Below are positions 16,217 through 24,785 of a stretch of DNA of 64,000 nt, in pieces; positions within the stretch are counted from its first letter, which is position 1; the number at the start of each line of letters is the position of its first letter. A model generated the notes under the pieces. That model ran no database searches. It saw nothing but the letters and a program-made list of their open reading frames with translations, and was not told the DNA's origin. Made by a program: the position numbers and the translations under genes. The stretch is from Rhodanobacteraceae bacterium (GTDB lineage: Bacteria; Pseudomonadota; Gammaproteobacteria; Xanthomonadales; Rhodanobacteraceae): NCBI GenBank assembly GCA_003142815.1, contig PLNP01000048.1, positions 24,326 to 88,325 on the forward strand. The letters run 5' to 3'.

Positions 16217-17653
16217 ATGGACACGTCTCTTGCGACCCGCCTCGCCGCGCGCGATCTCGCGGTGATCTGGCATCCGTGCACGCAGATGCACGATCACGAA
16301 ACGCTGCCGATGCTGCCGATCGCGAGCGCCGAAGGCGTGTGGCTGACCGGCCACGACGGCAAGCGCTATCTCGATGCGGTAAGTTCGTGGTGGACCTGCC
16401 TGCTCGGCCATCGCCATCCGCGCATCGTTGCGGCACTGAAGGACCAGCTCGACAAACTCGACCATGTGATGCTGGCCGGGTTCACCCACGAACCCGCGAT
16501 CGAACTCGCCGAGGAACTGGTGCGCATCGCGCCGAAACCGATGTCCCCTCCCCCGCTTGCGGGAAAGGGTGAGGGAGGCGGCACGGCGACGAATCATCGT
16601 TCACAAACGGACGACCACGTACTGCGCCGCGTGTTTTACGCCGACAACGGCTCCAGTGCGGTCGAGGTCGCACTGAAGCTGAGTTTCCACTATTGGAAAA
16701 ACGTCGGCCGCGCCGAACGCACACGCTTCATCGCGCTGACCGGCAGTTATCACGGCGAAACGCTCGGCGCGTTGTCGGTGACCGATGTCGCGCTCTACCG
16801 GAACACCTACGCGCCGCTGCTCCTCGATCCGATCTTTGCGCCGTCGCCCGATGCCTACGCAAGCGAGCCCGGCGAAAGCGCCGCCGACTGCGCACGACGA
16901 CGACTCGGCGAACTGCGCGCGATCCTCGCACGCCATGCACACGAAACCTGCGCGATCATCGTCGAGCCACTGGTGCAATGCGCCGGCGGCATGCGCATGT
17001 ACGACGCGGGTTATCTCACCGGCCTGCGCGCGCTCTGCGACGAATTCGATGTGCACCTGATCGCGGACGAGATCGCGGTCGGCTTCGGCCGTACCGGCAC
17101 GTTGTTCGCATGCGAGCAAGGCCGCATCGCACCGGATTTTCTATGCCTGTCGAAGGGGCTTACCGGCGGCACGCTACCACTATCGGCGGTACTCACGACG
17201 CAAGAAGTCTATGCAGCATTTTACGCGGAATACGCGGCCGGCAAGGCTTTCCTGCATTCGCATAGCTACACCGGCAACCCGATCGCGTGCCGCGCCGCCC
17301 TGGCGACGCTGTCGGTACTGCGCGAAGAACCCGTGCTCGAACGCAACCGCATGCTGGCCGTGCACCTCGCTGCGAAACTCGCGCCGCTCGCCGATCATCC
17401 GCATGTCGCCGATGTACGTCAGACCGGCCTGATCGCTGCCGTCGAACTGGTCCGCGACAAGGCGACGCGCGATCCGTTTCCAGCCGCCGAACGCCGTGGC
17501 CTGCGCGTGTATCAACATGGCCTCGAACGCGGCGTCGTGCTGCGCCCGCTCGGCAACGTCGTCTACTTCATGCCGCCGTTTTGCATTACGCCGGACGAGA
17601 TCGACTTCATGGTCGAGGTCGCGATCGAGGGTATCGATCGCGCCGTTGGCTGA
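16217..17653 (+). CDS. bioA: Adenosylmethionine-8-amino-7-oxononanoate transaminase with a repeat-derived insert
   Basis: 478 residues, about 50 more than E. coli BioA. A class III PLP transaminase that makes 7,8-diaminononanoate in biotin synthesis. Conserved segments: WHPCTQMHDHE, SSWWTCLLGHRHP, the PLP region GSYHGETLGALSVTD, DEIAVGFGRTG and the Schiff-base Lys in LCLSKGLTGGTLPLSAVLTT. Between RIAPKP and RVFYADNGSSAVEVALK there are about 30 extra residues, beginning SPPPLAGKGEGGG, encoded by a CCCTCCCCC palindrome (16544-16577) plus flank. The insert lies at a loop of the fold before the PLP phosphate region and does not break the frame. No other bio genes are nearby. Confidence 0.9.
   Translation: MDTSLATRLAARDLAVIWHPCTQMHDHETLPMLPIASAEGVWLTGHDGKRYLDAVSSWWTCLLGHRHPRIVAALKDQLDKLDHVMLAGFTHEPAIELAEELVRIAPKPMSPPPLAGKGEGGGTATNHRSQTDDHVLRRVFYADNGSSAVEVALKLSFHYWKNVGRAERTRFIALTGSYHGETLGALSVTDVALYRNTYAPLLLDPIFAPSPDAYASEPGESAADCARRRLGELRAILARHAHETCAIIVEPLVQCAGGMRMYDAGYLTGLRALCDEFDVHLIADEIAVGFGRTGTLFACEQGRIAPDFLCLSKGLTGGTLPLSAVLTTQEVYAAFYAEYAAGKAFLHSHSYTGNPIACRAALATLSVLREEPVLERNRMLAVHLAAKLAPLADHPHVADVRQTGLIAAVELVRDKATRDPFPAAERRGLRVYQHGLERGVVLRPLGNVVYFMPPFCITPDEIDFMVEVAIEGIDRAVG
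16544..16577. repeat. Palindrome, CCCTCTCCCCC family, inside bioA
   Basis: CCCCTCCCCCGCTTGC followed by GGGAAAGGGTGAGGGAGG, an imperfect copy of the intergenic palindromes, read in frame as SPPPLAGKGEGGG. Confidence 0.75.
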
Positions 17654-17918
17654 GCCCTTCTGCTCACAAACAACTAGCGCCCCTACCGGATTGCAGTCGC
17701 TCGGTGGGAGCGCCGGAAGGCGCGATGCTGTGCGCGGGTAAGGCCGCAACACATTACGACTGCTGCGGCTCCCTCAGACAACATACAGTCCTTCAGCAGC
17801 ATATGAAATCGCGCACGCAGCAAGCGGCGGAGTGCCAGATACGCTGCGCGTCAGTGCATCGCACTTGGTCTGAACAAGCTATCGCTTGCCGCGCAACGCT
17901 GTCGATTACACTTCGCCC

Positions 17919-18650
17919 ATGCGCATTCCCCGCATCCATGTGCCGCAAGCGTTGACACCAGGCAGCGAAGTCGAGCTGCCGGCGCAGGCCAGCGAGCACA
18001 TCGCGCGCGTGTTGCGTCTTGAGCGCGGTCATCCTCTGCGCCTGTTCAATGGTGACGGTCACGAATATGCGGGTGAACTCGCGTCGGTCGCGAAACGTTC
18101 GGTGACCGCACGCGTGCTGGCATCGGCGGTGGCGGATCGCGAAAGCCCGCTCAGGATCACTCTCGGCCAGGGCATCGCGCGCGGCGAGAAGATGGATTGG
18201 ATCCTGCAGAAGGCGACCGAACTCGGTGTCGCGCGGATCGTGCCGCTGATCACAGATCGCACCGAGGTGAAACTCGGCGCCGATCGCACCGAGCGGCGGC
18301 TCGCGCATTGGCAAGCGGTGATCGCCTCGGCCTGCGAGCAGTGCGGTCGCAATCGGCTGCCCGAACTACACGAGCCGGTGCGCCTCGCCGACTGGGCCGC
18401 CGCACTCGTCGATCAGCCCGGCCTGCGACTCGCACTCGATCCACACGGCGACGTCGCTGTGCGCGAGCTATCGCTGAGCGACGCCGCGACGCTCGCGGTC
18501 GGCCCCGAAGGCGGACTTTCCGAGCACGATCTGACAACCCTCGAACAAGCCGGTTTTCGCGCCCTGCGACTCGGGCCGCGCATTCTTCGCACCGAAACTG
18601 CGGGCCCCGCCGCGCTGGCCGCGTTGCAGGCGATCCACGGCGACCTGTAG
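17919..18650 (+). CDS. rsmE: 16S rRNA (uracil-1498-N3)-methyltransferase RsmE
   Basis: 243 residues, the same length as E. coli RsmE. N-terminal PUA-like domain (about 1-70, RIPRIHVPQ to HIARVLRLERG), then a SPOUT knot domain: QGIARGEKMDWILQKATELG, IVPLITDRTEV, ACEQCGRNRLPEL, and the SAM-binding AVGPEGGLSEHD and RLGPRILRTETAGPAAL. The start was set at MRIPRIHVP, 33 bases inside a longer frame, because family proteins begin there. The 265-bp gap upstream of it holds no gene. Confidence 0.93.
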   Translation: MRIPRIHVPQALTPGSEVELPAQASEHIARVLRLERGHPLRLFNGDGHEYAGELASVAKRSVTARVLASAVADRESPLRITLGQGIARGEKMDWILQKATELGVARIVPLITDRTEVKLGADRTERRLAHWQAVIASACEQCGRNRLPELHEPVRLADWAAALVDQPGLRLALDPHGDVAVRELSLSDAATLAVGPEGGLSEHDLTTLEQAGFRALRLGPRILRTETAGPAALAALQAIHGDL

Positions 18651-18806
18651 ACGGCGATGCAGCGACCGCGCGCTTGCCACCCGCACTTCCAAGTCAAGAC
18701 CAGCGACGCTGGATCCCGGCGCGGGCGAAGCCCGGACTGCCCTGAGCCTGTCGAAGGGCCGGGATGACGAAAAACCGATACCAATTGTAGCCGCGCCGAT
18801 TTTCCG

Positions 18807-19844
18807 CTACTTGAAGATGTCCTTGTTCTTCGCGTAACCGATCGCCTGCTGGCGCGTGACCAAGCCGCGCTTGACCATGTCCTGCAGACACTGGTCGAGG
18901 GTTTGCATGCCGTGCTGGCTGCCGGTCTGGATCGACGAATACATTTGCGCGACCTTGTCCTCGCGAATGAGGTTTCTGATCGCCGGGATGCCGACCATGA
19001 TCTCGTGTGCGGCGACGCGGCCACCACCGACCTTCTTCAACAGCGACTGCGAGATCACCGCGCGCAAGCTTTCGGACAGCATCGAGCGAACCATCGGCTT
19101 TTCGCCGGCCGGGAATACGTCGATGATGCGGTCGATGGTCTTCGCGGCCGAGCTGGTATGCACCGTCGCGAACACCAGGTGGCCAGTTTCCGCTGCGGTC
19201 AGGGCGAGGCGGATGGTCTCCAGATCGCGCAACTCGCCGACCAGAATGAAGTCAGGATCCTCGCGCAGCGCCGAGCGCAGTGCTTCGTTGAAGCCGTGCG
19301 TGTCGCGGTGCACTTCGCGCTGGTTTATCAGGCATTTCTGCGACGTGTGCACAAACTCGATCGGATCCTCGATCGAGAGGATGTGGCCGTATTCGTTCTT
19401 GTTGACGTGATCGATCATCGCCGCGAGCGTGGTCGACTTGCCGGAACCGGTCGGTCCGGTCACGAGGATCAGGCCCTGCGGCTGCGAAATCAATTCCTTG
19501 AAGATGGGCGGACAACCGAGGTCTTCGAGGCTGAGCACTTCGGAAGGAATCGTGCGGAACACCGCACCGGCGCCGCGGTTCTGATTGAACGCGTTGACGC
19601 GAAAGCGCGCCAGGCTCGGGATCTCGAACGAGAAGTCGACCTCGAGGAATTCCTCGTAGTCGCGGCGTTGCTTGTCCGACATGATGTCGTAGATCAGCGC
19701 ATGGACCTGCTTGTGATCGAACGCCGGAATATTGATGCGGCGCACATCGCCGTCGACGCGAATCATCGGCGGCAGGCCGGCCGACAGATGCAAGTCCGAC
19801 GCCTTGTTCTTGACCGAAAACGCGAGCAGCTCGGCAATATCCAT
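18807..19844 (-). CDS. pilT: Type IV pilus twitching motility ATPase PilT
   Basis: 345 residues. Walker A GPTGSGKST at 130-138, the Asp box ILSIEDPIEFVH, Walker B ILVGELRD, the His box GHLVFATVHTSSA and the PilT-specific AIRNLIRE near the C-terminus. The hexameric cytoplasmic motor powers pilus retraction. The starting MDIAELLAFSVKNKASDLHLS is typical. Diverges from yggS over 88 bp; no pilU follows in this window, since the next gene on the left is rsmE on the other strand. Confidence 0.95.
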   Translation of the reverse strand: MDIAELLAFSVKNKASDLHLSAGLPPMIRVDGDVRRINIPAFDHKQVHALIYDIMSDKQRRDYEEFLEVDFSFEIPSLARFRVNAFNQNRGAGAVFRTIPSEVLSLEDLGCPPIFKELISQPQGLILVTGPTGSGKSTTLAAMIDHVNKNEYGHILSIEDPIEFVHTSQKCLINQREVHRDTHGFNEALRSALREDPDFILVGELRDLETIRLALTAAETGHLVFATVHTSSAAKTIDRIIDVFPAGEKPMVRSMLSESLRAVISQSLLKKVGGGRVAAHEIMVGIPAIRNLIREDKVAQMYSSIQTGSQHGMQTLDQCLQDMVKRGLVTRQQAIGYAKNKDIFK

Positions 19845-19892
19845 GTTCTTTCCCCTGAAACGCGGAGCGCCGCGAAGGCGCTCGGTTGCGGC

Positions 19893-19898
19893 AGTATA
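19893..19898 (-). promoter_or_regulatory. Possible -10 box for pilT
   Basis: TATACT on the minus strand, 49 bases before the pilT start. An upstream TTGTCT lies only 14 bases away, too close for a standard sigma-70 spacing, so this is tentative. Confidence 0.3.
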
Positions 19899-19932
19899 GC
19901 CCGGTCAAATTGAGACAACGCGCGGGTTTGCG

Positions 19933-21033
19933 ATGAATTTCTGCGAAACGCCCTTCGATTCCGTCATCGAACGCGTCGCGGCAGCGCGGCGCGCGTCCGG
20001 GCGAGCCGACAAAGTCAGCCTGCTTGCGGTTTCCAAGACCCAGTCTGCCGCCGCGGTCGACGCGCTCGCCCGGTTCGGCCAGCGCGCGTTCGGCGAGAAC
20101 TATGTGCAGGAAGCGCTGGCCAAACAACGCGAGTTGGCGGCTTGCGGCAGCACATCATCGGCGCTCGAGTGGCACCTGATCGGGCCGCTGCAATCGAACA
20201 AGTGCCGCGAGGTCGCCGCGCATTTCGACTGGCTGCAGAGCCTGGATCGCGCGAAGCTGATCGAACCCTTGGCACGTCATCGCCCGACCAACCGCGGCCC
20301 GCTCAATGTGTTGATCCAAGTCAATATCGACGATGAAGCGAACAAGTCCGGCTGCGCGCCCGCGGCAATCGCGGCGCTCACGGCGAGTGTCGCGACCACC
20401 CCGAACTTGCGCCTGCGCGGACTGATGGCGATTCCCGCGGCAACGCCCGACCTCGCGCTGCGCCGCGACGCATTCCAGCGCATGCGTGCGCTGTTCGACG
20501 CGCTACACGCGACCCACGCAGGGATCGACACACTGTCGATGGGCATGTCCGAGGATTTCGAACTCGCGATCGCCGAGGGCGCCACGATGGTGCGCGTCGG
20601 CACCGTGCTGTTTGGGGCACGGTGCGGAAATCGGAGATCAGGAATCGGGAATAGCAAAAGTCGCGCTGCCGCTTCTCCCACCCTCCTCAGGCTACTTGCT
20701 ATGCTTGTGGGCCTTGGGCCAACTGGTCGTTGCTGCACGAATGCCACCGATTCCCGATTCCCGATTCGCGACACCCGGCACCATCGCCTTCATCGGCGGC
20801 GGCAACATGGCGCGCAGCCTGGTCGGCGCGCTGATTCGCAATGGCGCGCGCGCCGATTCGATCGCGGTCGCCGAGCCGAACGGCGATCTTCGCGCCGCGT
20901 TGGCGCGCAACACGGCGTGGACGCGAACTATCCGAACAGTATTCCTGAATCTTCGTACTCCCCTGTAGGAGCGGCGCAGCCGCGACAAGGCTTCGACAGG
21001 AAGGTGTCGCGGCTGCGCCGCTCCTACAATTGA
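19933..21033 (+). CDS. yggS: PLP homeostasis protein YggS with an abnormal C-terminal tail
   Basis: The first about 235 residues are a complete YggS/PROSC protein: the PLP Lys in LLAVSKTQ, FGENYVQEALAKQ, WHLIGPLQSNK, LNVLIQVNIDDEANKSGC, LRGLMAIPA, LSMGMSEDFELAIAEGATMVRVGTVLFGAR. Family members stop within a few residues of FGAR. Here the frame reads on for about 130 low-complexity, Arg-rich residues through a repeat (GGAATCGGGAAT type) and over the remains of proC in another frame, ending at 21033. The original stop has evidently been lost. The enzyme core should still fold; the tail is probably junk. Confidence 0.85.
   Translation: MNFCETPFDSVIERVAAARRASGRADKVSLLAVSKTQSAAAVDALARFGQRAFGENYVQEALAKQRELAACGSTSSALEWHLIGPLQSNKCREVAAHFDWLQSLDRAKLIEPLARHRPTNRGPLNVLIQVNIDDEANKSGCAPAAIAALTASVATTPNLRLRGLMAIPAATPDLALRRDAFQRMRALFDALHATHAGIDTLSMGMSEDFELAIAEGATMVRVGTVLFGARCGNRRSGIGNSKSRAAASPTLLRLLAMLVGLGPTGRCCTNATDSRFPIRDTRHHRLHRRRQHGAQPGRRADSQWRARRFDRGRRAERRSSRRVGAQHGVDANYPNSIPESSYSPVGAAQPRQGFDRKVSRLRRSYN
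20630..20772. repeat. Inverted pair of GGAATCGGGAAT-type repeats
   Basis: GGAGATCAGGAATCGGGAAT (from 20634) is mirrored by ATTCCCGATTCCCGATTCGC (from 20751), about 95 bases apart. The pair forms the junction between yggS and the proC remnant. Confidence 0.6.
20771..20968 (+). pseudogene. proC: proC remnant (pyrroline-5-carboxylate reductase, N-terminal stub)
   Basis: The reading frame gives TPGTIAFIGGGNMARSLVGA, the Rossmann NAD(P)-binding start of ProC, followed by IRNGARADSIAVAEPN and LRAALARN. After that the likely continuation QHGVDANYPNS is in the next frame, and at 20964 a REP palindrome begins. Only about 65-75 of the usual 270 residues remain and the catalytic dimer domain is gone. 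The position between yggS and yggT is exactly where proC sits in related genomes, which secures the identity. Proline synthesis must rely on another reductase or be lost. Confidence 0.88.
20964..21028. repeat. Perfect REP/BIME-like inverted repeat
   Basis: Two 24-base arms, TGTAGGAGCGGCGCAGCCGC plus GACA (20964-20987) and its exact complement (21005-21028), around a 17-base loop. The best-preserved copy of this family in the window, sitting on the proC break point and 33 bases before yggT. Confidence 0.92.
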
Positions 21034-21061
21034 CCCAGACTACAGCGAGCCGTTCAAAACG

Positions 21062-21640
21062 ATGGGTTATTTCGCCAACGCCGGCCAGATCCTGATCAAC
21101 TTCGCGTTTGGCGCGCTCATCGCGCTGCTCGTGCTGCGCGTGCTGCTGCAGTGGGTGCACGCGAACTTCTACAACCCGATCTGCCAGTTTCTCTACAAGG
21201 CCACCAACCCGGTGCTGATTCCGCTGCGCAAGGTGATTCCGGCCTGGCGCAACGTCGACATCGCGGCCATCGTGCTGGCGTGGTTGTTGACCGCCATCAA
21301 ACTCTGGTTGATGTATGCGCTGGCCGAACAAGACCTCGGCGCGCTGGGCCTGTTCGTGATGGCACTCGCCGATCTCTGCGATTTCGTGCTGATGCTGTAT
21401 TTCGGCCTGATCCTCGGGCGCGTGCTGCTGAGTTTCATCAGCGTCGAGCGCGCGAATCCGATCGTTCCGCTGATCTTCCAGCTGACCGAACCGGTGTTGA
21501 GACCGATTCGCAAGCGGCTGCCCTCGTCCGGCGGTTTCGACTTGTCGCCGATGGTCGCGTGGCTGGCGCTCATGCTCGCACGCGTGTTGATCGTCAGCCC
21601 GCTGCTCGATTTCGGCATGCGGCTGGCGCAGTCGGCATGA
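21062..21640 (+). CDS. yggT: YggT family membrane protein
   Basis: 192 residues with two YGGT repeats. Each has hydrophobic helices and the signature NPICQFLYKATNPVLIPLRK (residues about 39-58) or NPIVPLIFQLTEPVLRPIRK (about 137-156). Inner membrane; the family is linked to osmotic shock tolerance and, in other lineages, to division-plane or thylakoid organisation, with no proven biochemistry. Keeps the yggS-proC-yggT order although proC is ruined; the REP element now separates it from upstream genes. Confidence 0.9.
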   Translation: MGYFANAGQILINFAFGALIALLVLRVLLQWVHANFYNPICQFLYKATNPVLIPLRKVIPAWRNVDIAAIVLAWLLTAIKLWLMYALAEQDLGALGLFVMALADLCDFVLMLYFGLILGRVLLSFISVERANPIVPLIFQLTEPVLRPIRKRLPSSGGFDLSPMVAWLALMLARVLIVSPLLDFGMRLAQSA

Positions 21641-21668
21641 CGAGCAGCCAGAGGCGCCCTTAAGAATA

Positions 21669-21788
21669 CCGTTCGCCCTGAGGTATCGAAGGGCGAAACT
21701 CTTGATCCCAAGGTTCATGAGAGCCGTTCATGCTTCGATACGCGAAGCGTACCCTGTGCTAAGCCTGTCGAAGCATCAGCACGAACGG
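21669..21788. repeat. CCGTTC...GAACGG elements (one partial, one full)
   Basis: A short copy from 21669 (CCGTTCGCCCTGAGGTATCG then AAGGGCGA) and a full copy at 21724-21788, CCGTTCATGCTTCGATACGC to CATCAGCACGAACGG, inverted relative to the copy at 12149. They fill the gap between convergent yggT and the substrate-binding gene. Confidence 0.8.
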
Positions 21789-21818
21789 CTGGCTGTATTT
21801 CGGGGGCGGGGGGCGAGC

Positions 21819-22622
21819 CTAATGTCGCGCGGCCCACGCGGCGATCACGCGATGCATCGCATCGAGTCCGTCGAACAGCGCGGCCGGCCCCGGTTGCAGG
21901 ATGATCGGCGACTTGATCTCGTGCAGTTCGCCATCGCGCACAGCCGCAATCGCGTCCCAGCCCGCACGCGCGGCGACGCGATCGGGTCGGAATTTCTTGC
22001 CGCACCATGAGCCGAAAATGATGTCCGGCACGCGCCGCACGACCTCGTGCGGATCGGCGAGGATGCGGTCGCGCGCGAGCGATTTTTCGGCGCGCTCGGG
22101 AAAGATATCGTCGCCGCCGGCGATGCGGATCAGCTCGGCAACCCACTGGATGCCGCTGATCAGCGGCTCGTCCCATTCCTCGAAGTAGACCCGCGGTCGC
22201 CGCGGCAACGCCGATGCGGCCTTTGCGACATCCGCAAGGTGCGCCTCTGCACCGCACGCGTAAGCCTCGGCGCGCTCGTGCGCCCCGACCAGGGCGCCGA
22301 GCCGACGGATGTAATCGATGATGCCGTCGACACTACGATGGTTGCTGATCCAGACCTCGACACCGGCCTTGATCAGCTCGCGCGCGATGTCAGCCTGGAT
22401 GTCGGAAAAGCCGACCGCGAAATCGGGTTGCAGCTTGAGGATCTCGTCGATCTTCGCACTGGTGAACGCGGAGACCTTCGGCTTCTCCTTGCGCGCGCGC
22501 GGCGGCCGCACGGTGAAGCCGGAGATGCCGACGATGCGCTGCTCTTCGCCCAGCGCGTAGAGAACCTCGGTCGGCTCTTCGGTCAGGCAGACAATACGTT
22601 GCGGGCCGTGCGTCATCGACAT
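21819..22622 (-). CDS. BtuF/FecB-like substrate-binding protein without signal peptide
   Basis: 267 residues of the periplasmic-binding-protein family seen in cobalamin and siderophore uptake (PF01497 type): RIVCLTEEPTEVLYALGEEQ and IVGISGFTV, KIDEILKLQPDFAVGFSDIQ, WISNHRSVDGIIDYIRRLG, then the second lobe with YFEEWDEPLISGIQWVAELI and PDIIFGSWCGKKF. There is no signal peptide and no transport gene nearby, so it is probably a cytoplasmic relative; cobalamin binding is a family guess. ATGs at 22622 and 22616 are both usable. Last gene of a leftward set: pdxH, NIF3-like gene, this gene, with short gaps (19 and 34 bases). Confidence 0.78.
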   Translation of the reverse strand: MSMTHGPQRIVCLTEEPTEVLYALGEEQRIVGISGFTVRPPRARKEKPKVSAFTSAKIDEILKLQPDFAVGFSDIQADIARELIKAGVEVWISNHRSVDGIIDYIRRLGALVGAHERAEAYACGAEAHLADVAKAASALPRRPRVYFEEWDEPLISGIQWVAELIRIAGGDDIFPERAEKSLARDRILADPHEVVRRVPDIIFGSWCGKKFRPDRVAARAGWDAIAAVRDGELHEIKSPIILQPGPAALFDGLDAMHRVIAAWAARH

Positions 22623-22656
22623 CGCTTGATGACCGCAAGCGTCATCAAGCACACCG

Positions 22657-23001
22657 TCATGGCAGCGGCAGCTGCGACTCGTCGACGAAGATCGCCGGGA
22701 TTTCCCAGGGATGGCTGGGCCGAATACCTTGCTCGATCACGCGCCGCAGCCGTTCGGGATCGCGCGCAATGCAGAACTCCACGCGCACGGTCGGCGCGCG
22801 AGTCAACTCGCCGACCTCGCCTTGCGTCGGCGTCGCGCCGGGCAGTGGCCGAAATTGTTCGGTACCCAACGCCGATGTCCACAACACATACTCGTAGCCG
22901 GCGATGCGCAGATCATCCACGGCACAAATCGCGTCGACGACGCGCTGCACATGCGCGGGCGGCACGTACACGGTGACGCGATAGACCGCTTGCAATTTCA
23001 T
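22657..23001 (-). CDS. Small YqfO/NIF3-insert-like protein
   Basis: 114 residues that form a stand-alone version of the CutA-like domain inserted in NIF3/YqfO proteins: YRVTVYVPPAHVQRVVDAI, IAGYEYVLWTSALGTEQFRP, GEVGELTRAPTVRVEFC, GIRPSHPWEIPAIFV. The pattern G.Y..(C/V)LW...G..QFRPL...P..G..G and a final HP.E.PA is characteristic. Function in this form is unknown; metal or small-molecule sensing has been proposed for the fold. Between pdxH and the binding-protein gene in a probable operon. Confidence 0.8.
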   Translation of the reverse strand: MKLQAVYRVTVYVPPAHVQRVVDAICAVDDLRIAGYEYVLWTSALGTEQFRPLPGATPTQGEVGELTRAPTVRVEFCIARDPERLRRVIEQGIRPSHPWEIPAIFVDESQLPLP

Positions 23002-23020
23002 CGGCGCATCGGTTCCGATA

Positions 23021-23641
23021 TCACGGGTAGAGCAAGCCCTTGGACCAATCGCCCGCGGCAGAGCGTTCATAGCGCCGTCGCTCGTGCAAACGAAATCCTG
23101 CGCCATACCAGAACTCGACGCAATCGGGCACGACAACCAAACCGCCCCAGTGTGGCGGCCGCGGCACTGGTACATCCGCGAATCGCATTTCGAACTCCGC
23201 GATGCGGGCTTCGAACTCAGCGCGATCCGCAAGCGGCTGCGACTGCAGCGATGCCCACGCGCCGATCTGGCTGCCACGCGCGCGCGTCGTGAAATACGCA
23301 TCGGATTCGTCCGACGACAATCTTTCGGCGCGGCCTTCGACGCATACCTGCACCTGCTCGCGCAGGGATTTCCAGTGGAAACACAACGCGACTTGCGGAT
23401 GCGCGGCGAGCTGGGTGCCCTTGGCGCTTTCGTAGTTGGTGAAGAAGCGAAAGCCGCGCTCATCGACGCGCTTGAGCAGGACAACGCGTGCGCAGACGCG
23501 ACCGTCATCGGCACAAGTCGCCAGTGTCATCGCGGTCGGCTCCGGATCGCCCGCTGCGTGCGCCTCGTCGAGCAGGCCGCGGAAGGTCGCCAATGCCTCC
23601 TGATAGAGTGCGTTCGATTCGCTATTCACGGATGTCCTCAT
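23021..23641 (-). CDS. pdxH: Pyridoxamine 5'-phosphate oxidase
   Basis: 206 residues (one more if the ATG at 23644 is used). FMN-dependent enzyme that makes PLP from PNP or PMP. Conserved parts: [95 protein letters not shown] and the C-terminal [11 protein letters not shown] with the active-site Arg-His pair. Divergent from the kinase gene at 23643 with start codons touching or overlapping, so promoters lie inside the opposite gene. PLP users bioA, yggS and sdaA are in the same window but not the same operon. Confidence 0.94.
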   Translation of the reverse strand: MRTSVNSESNALYQEALATFRGLLDEAHAAGDPEPTAMTLATCADDGRVCARVVLLKRVDERGFRFFTNYESAKGTQLAAHPQVALCFHWKSLREQVQVCVEGRAERLSSDESDAYFTTRARGSQIGAWASLQSQPLADRAEFEARIAEFEMRFADVPVPRPPHWGGLVVVPDCVEFWYGAGFRLHERRRYERSAAGDWSKGLLYP

Positions 23642-23642
23642 C

Positions 23643-24494
23643 ATGCGAAGCGATGCTAGCACGCACGCCGGCTACGACCCGGCCGTTGTCGCCGCCGACA
23701 GGATGCTCGCCAGACTCCCTGCCAAACTGGATAGTCACGGCGCAGCATGGCTGGTCGGCCTGGCGGGCTTGCAAGGCAGCGGTAAAAGTACATTCGCACG
23801 GCAGCTCGCCAGCGTCGCGAACGCACGTGGCGTGGCGACGCAAGTACTTGCGCTCGACGACTTCTATTTCGGTCGCCGTGACCGCATGCATCTCGCGCGC
23901 AGCGTGCATCCATTGCTGGCGACGCGTGGTGTTCCGGGCACGCACGACATGGATCTGCTGGCCCGCACGCTCGGCGCTCTCGCGCGTGCGAGCGCACGAC
24001 GCCCGGCGCGGATTCCACGTTTCGACAAAGGCCGCGATACGCGTCTGCCGCCATCGCGTTGGCGCGGCGTCAGCAAATCGCCACGGCTGGTGGTGCTCGA
24101 AGGCTGGTGCGTCGGCGTGCCGGCGCAGGCTGCAAACGCACTTGTGCGTCCGCTCAATGCGCTCGAGCGCGACGAAGATCGCGATGGCCACTGGCGGCGC
24201 TGGGTCAATGCGCAACTCGCCGACGCGTACGCGGGCTTGTGGCGGCAACTCGGCATGCTGATCGCGCTCGAAGCGCCGAACTTCGCAGTCGTCGCGCGCT
24301 GGCGCGATGAGCAGGAACGCGCGTTGCGCATGTCCAACGCGCCACACGCGATGGACGTCGCGGCGTTGCGGCGATTTCTGATGCACTATGAGCGCTTGAG
24401 CCGGCACGCACTACGCGAACTGCCGGCGCGTGCGGATGTGCGCATCTTGTTGCGCGACGATCGCACGGTGCGCGGGATGGTTCTATCGATTTGA
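23643..24494 (+). CDS. D-glycerate 3-kinase-like P-loop kinase (YggC/GLYK family)
   Basis: 283 residues. Walker [13 protein letters not shown] at 39-50, then [17 protein letters not shown] (a kinase substrate/metal Asp motif), [33 protein letters not shown] and [14 protein letters not shown]. The [14 protein letters not shown] motif is the best marker of the plant-type glycerate kinase/YggC/Tda10 group, related to pantothenate and uridine kinases. Phosphorylation of D-glycerate is the likely reaction; not proven for most bacterial members. Single-gene transcription unit opposite pdxH. Confidence 0.82.
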   Translation: MRSDASTHAGYDPAVVAADRMLARLPAKLDSHGAAWLVGLAGLQGSGKSTFARQLASVANARGVATQVLALDDFYFGRRDRMHLARSVHPLLATRGVPGTHDMDLLARTLGALARASARRPARIPRFDKGRDTRLPPSRWRGVSKSPRLVVLEGWCVGVPAQAANALVRPLNALERDEDRDGHWRRWVNAQLADAYAGLWRQLGMLIALEAPNFAVVARWRDEQERALRMSNAPHAMDVAALRRFLMHYERLSRHALRELPARADVRILLRDDRTVRGMVLSI

Positions 24495-24505
24495 TAGCGA
24501 CGCGG

Positions 24506-24763
24506 TGCGCCCCCTTCCGTCCTCCGCGCACGTGAACGCGCGCCATCCATGGCGCTCGCCCTTCGGGCAGCTGGCGCTCCTCAAAACGGCAGTCCTGCCG
24601 TTTTGTCCCCCGCTACGCAGGGGAAGGAACAGCGCAAGTGGTTGCTACCTTGCGACAAGCGGGGGAAGCGGAAACAGTTGCTTTCCCTTCCCCTGCGAAG
24701 CGGGGAAGGTGCCCGAAGGATGGAGGGGGCAAGCGCCATAGGCGCGTAGGCGGAAGGGGGCGA
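24506..24763. repeat. Inverted-repeat-bounded element (copy 2)
   Basis: About 258 bases from TGCGCCCCCTTCCG to CGGAAGGGGGCG, which are mirror ends. Shares with copy 1 (13969-14256, opposite orientation): CGCCATCCATGGCGCTCGCC, the hairpin AAAACGGCAGTCCTGCCGTT plus TT (24583-24604), GTCCCCCGCTACGCAGGGGA, and a final CGCGAAGCGGGGAAGGTGC-like block. Lies between convergent genes with no coding capacity. Confidence 0.82.
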
Positions 24764-24785
24764 GCGGCGCGACGGTGTGTCCACA

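Noticed and set aside
20964-21028. Possible CRISPR repeat
   Set aside because: Only one palindromic pair with no spaced direct array and no cas genes; fits a REP/BIME element.
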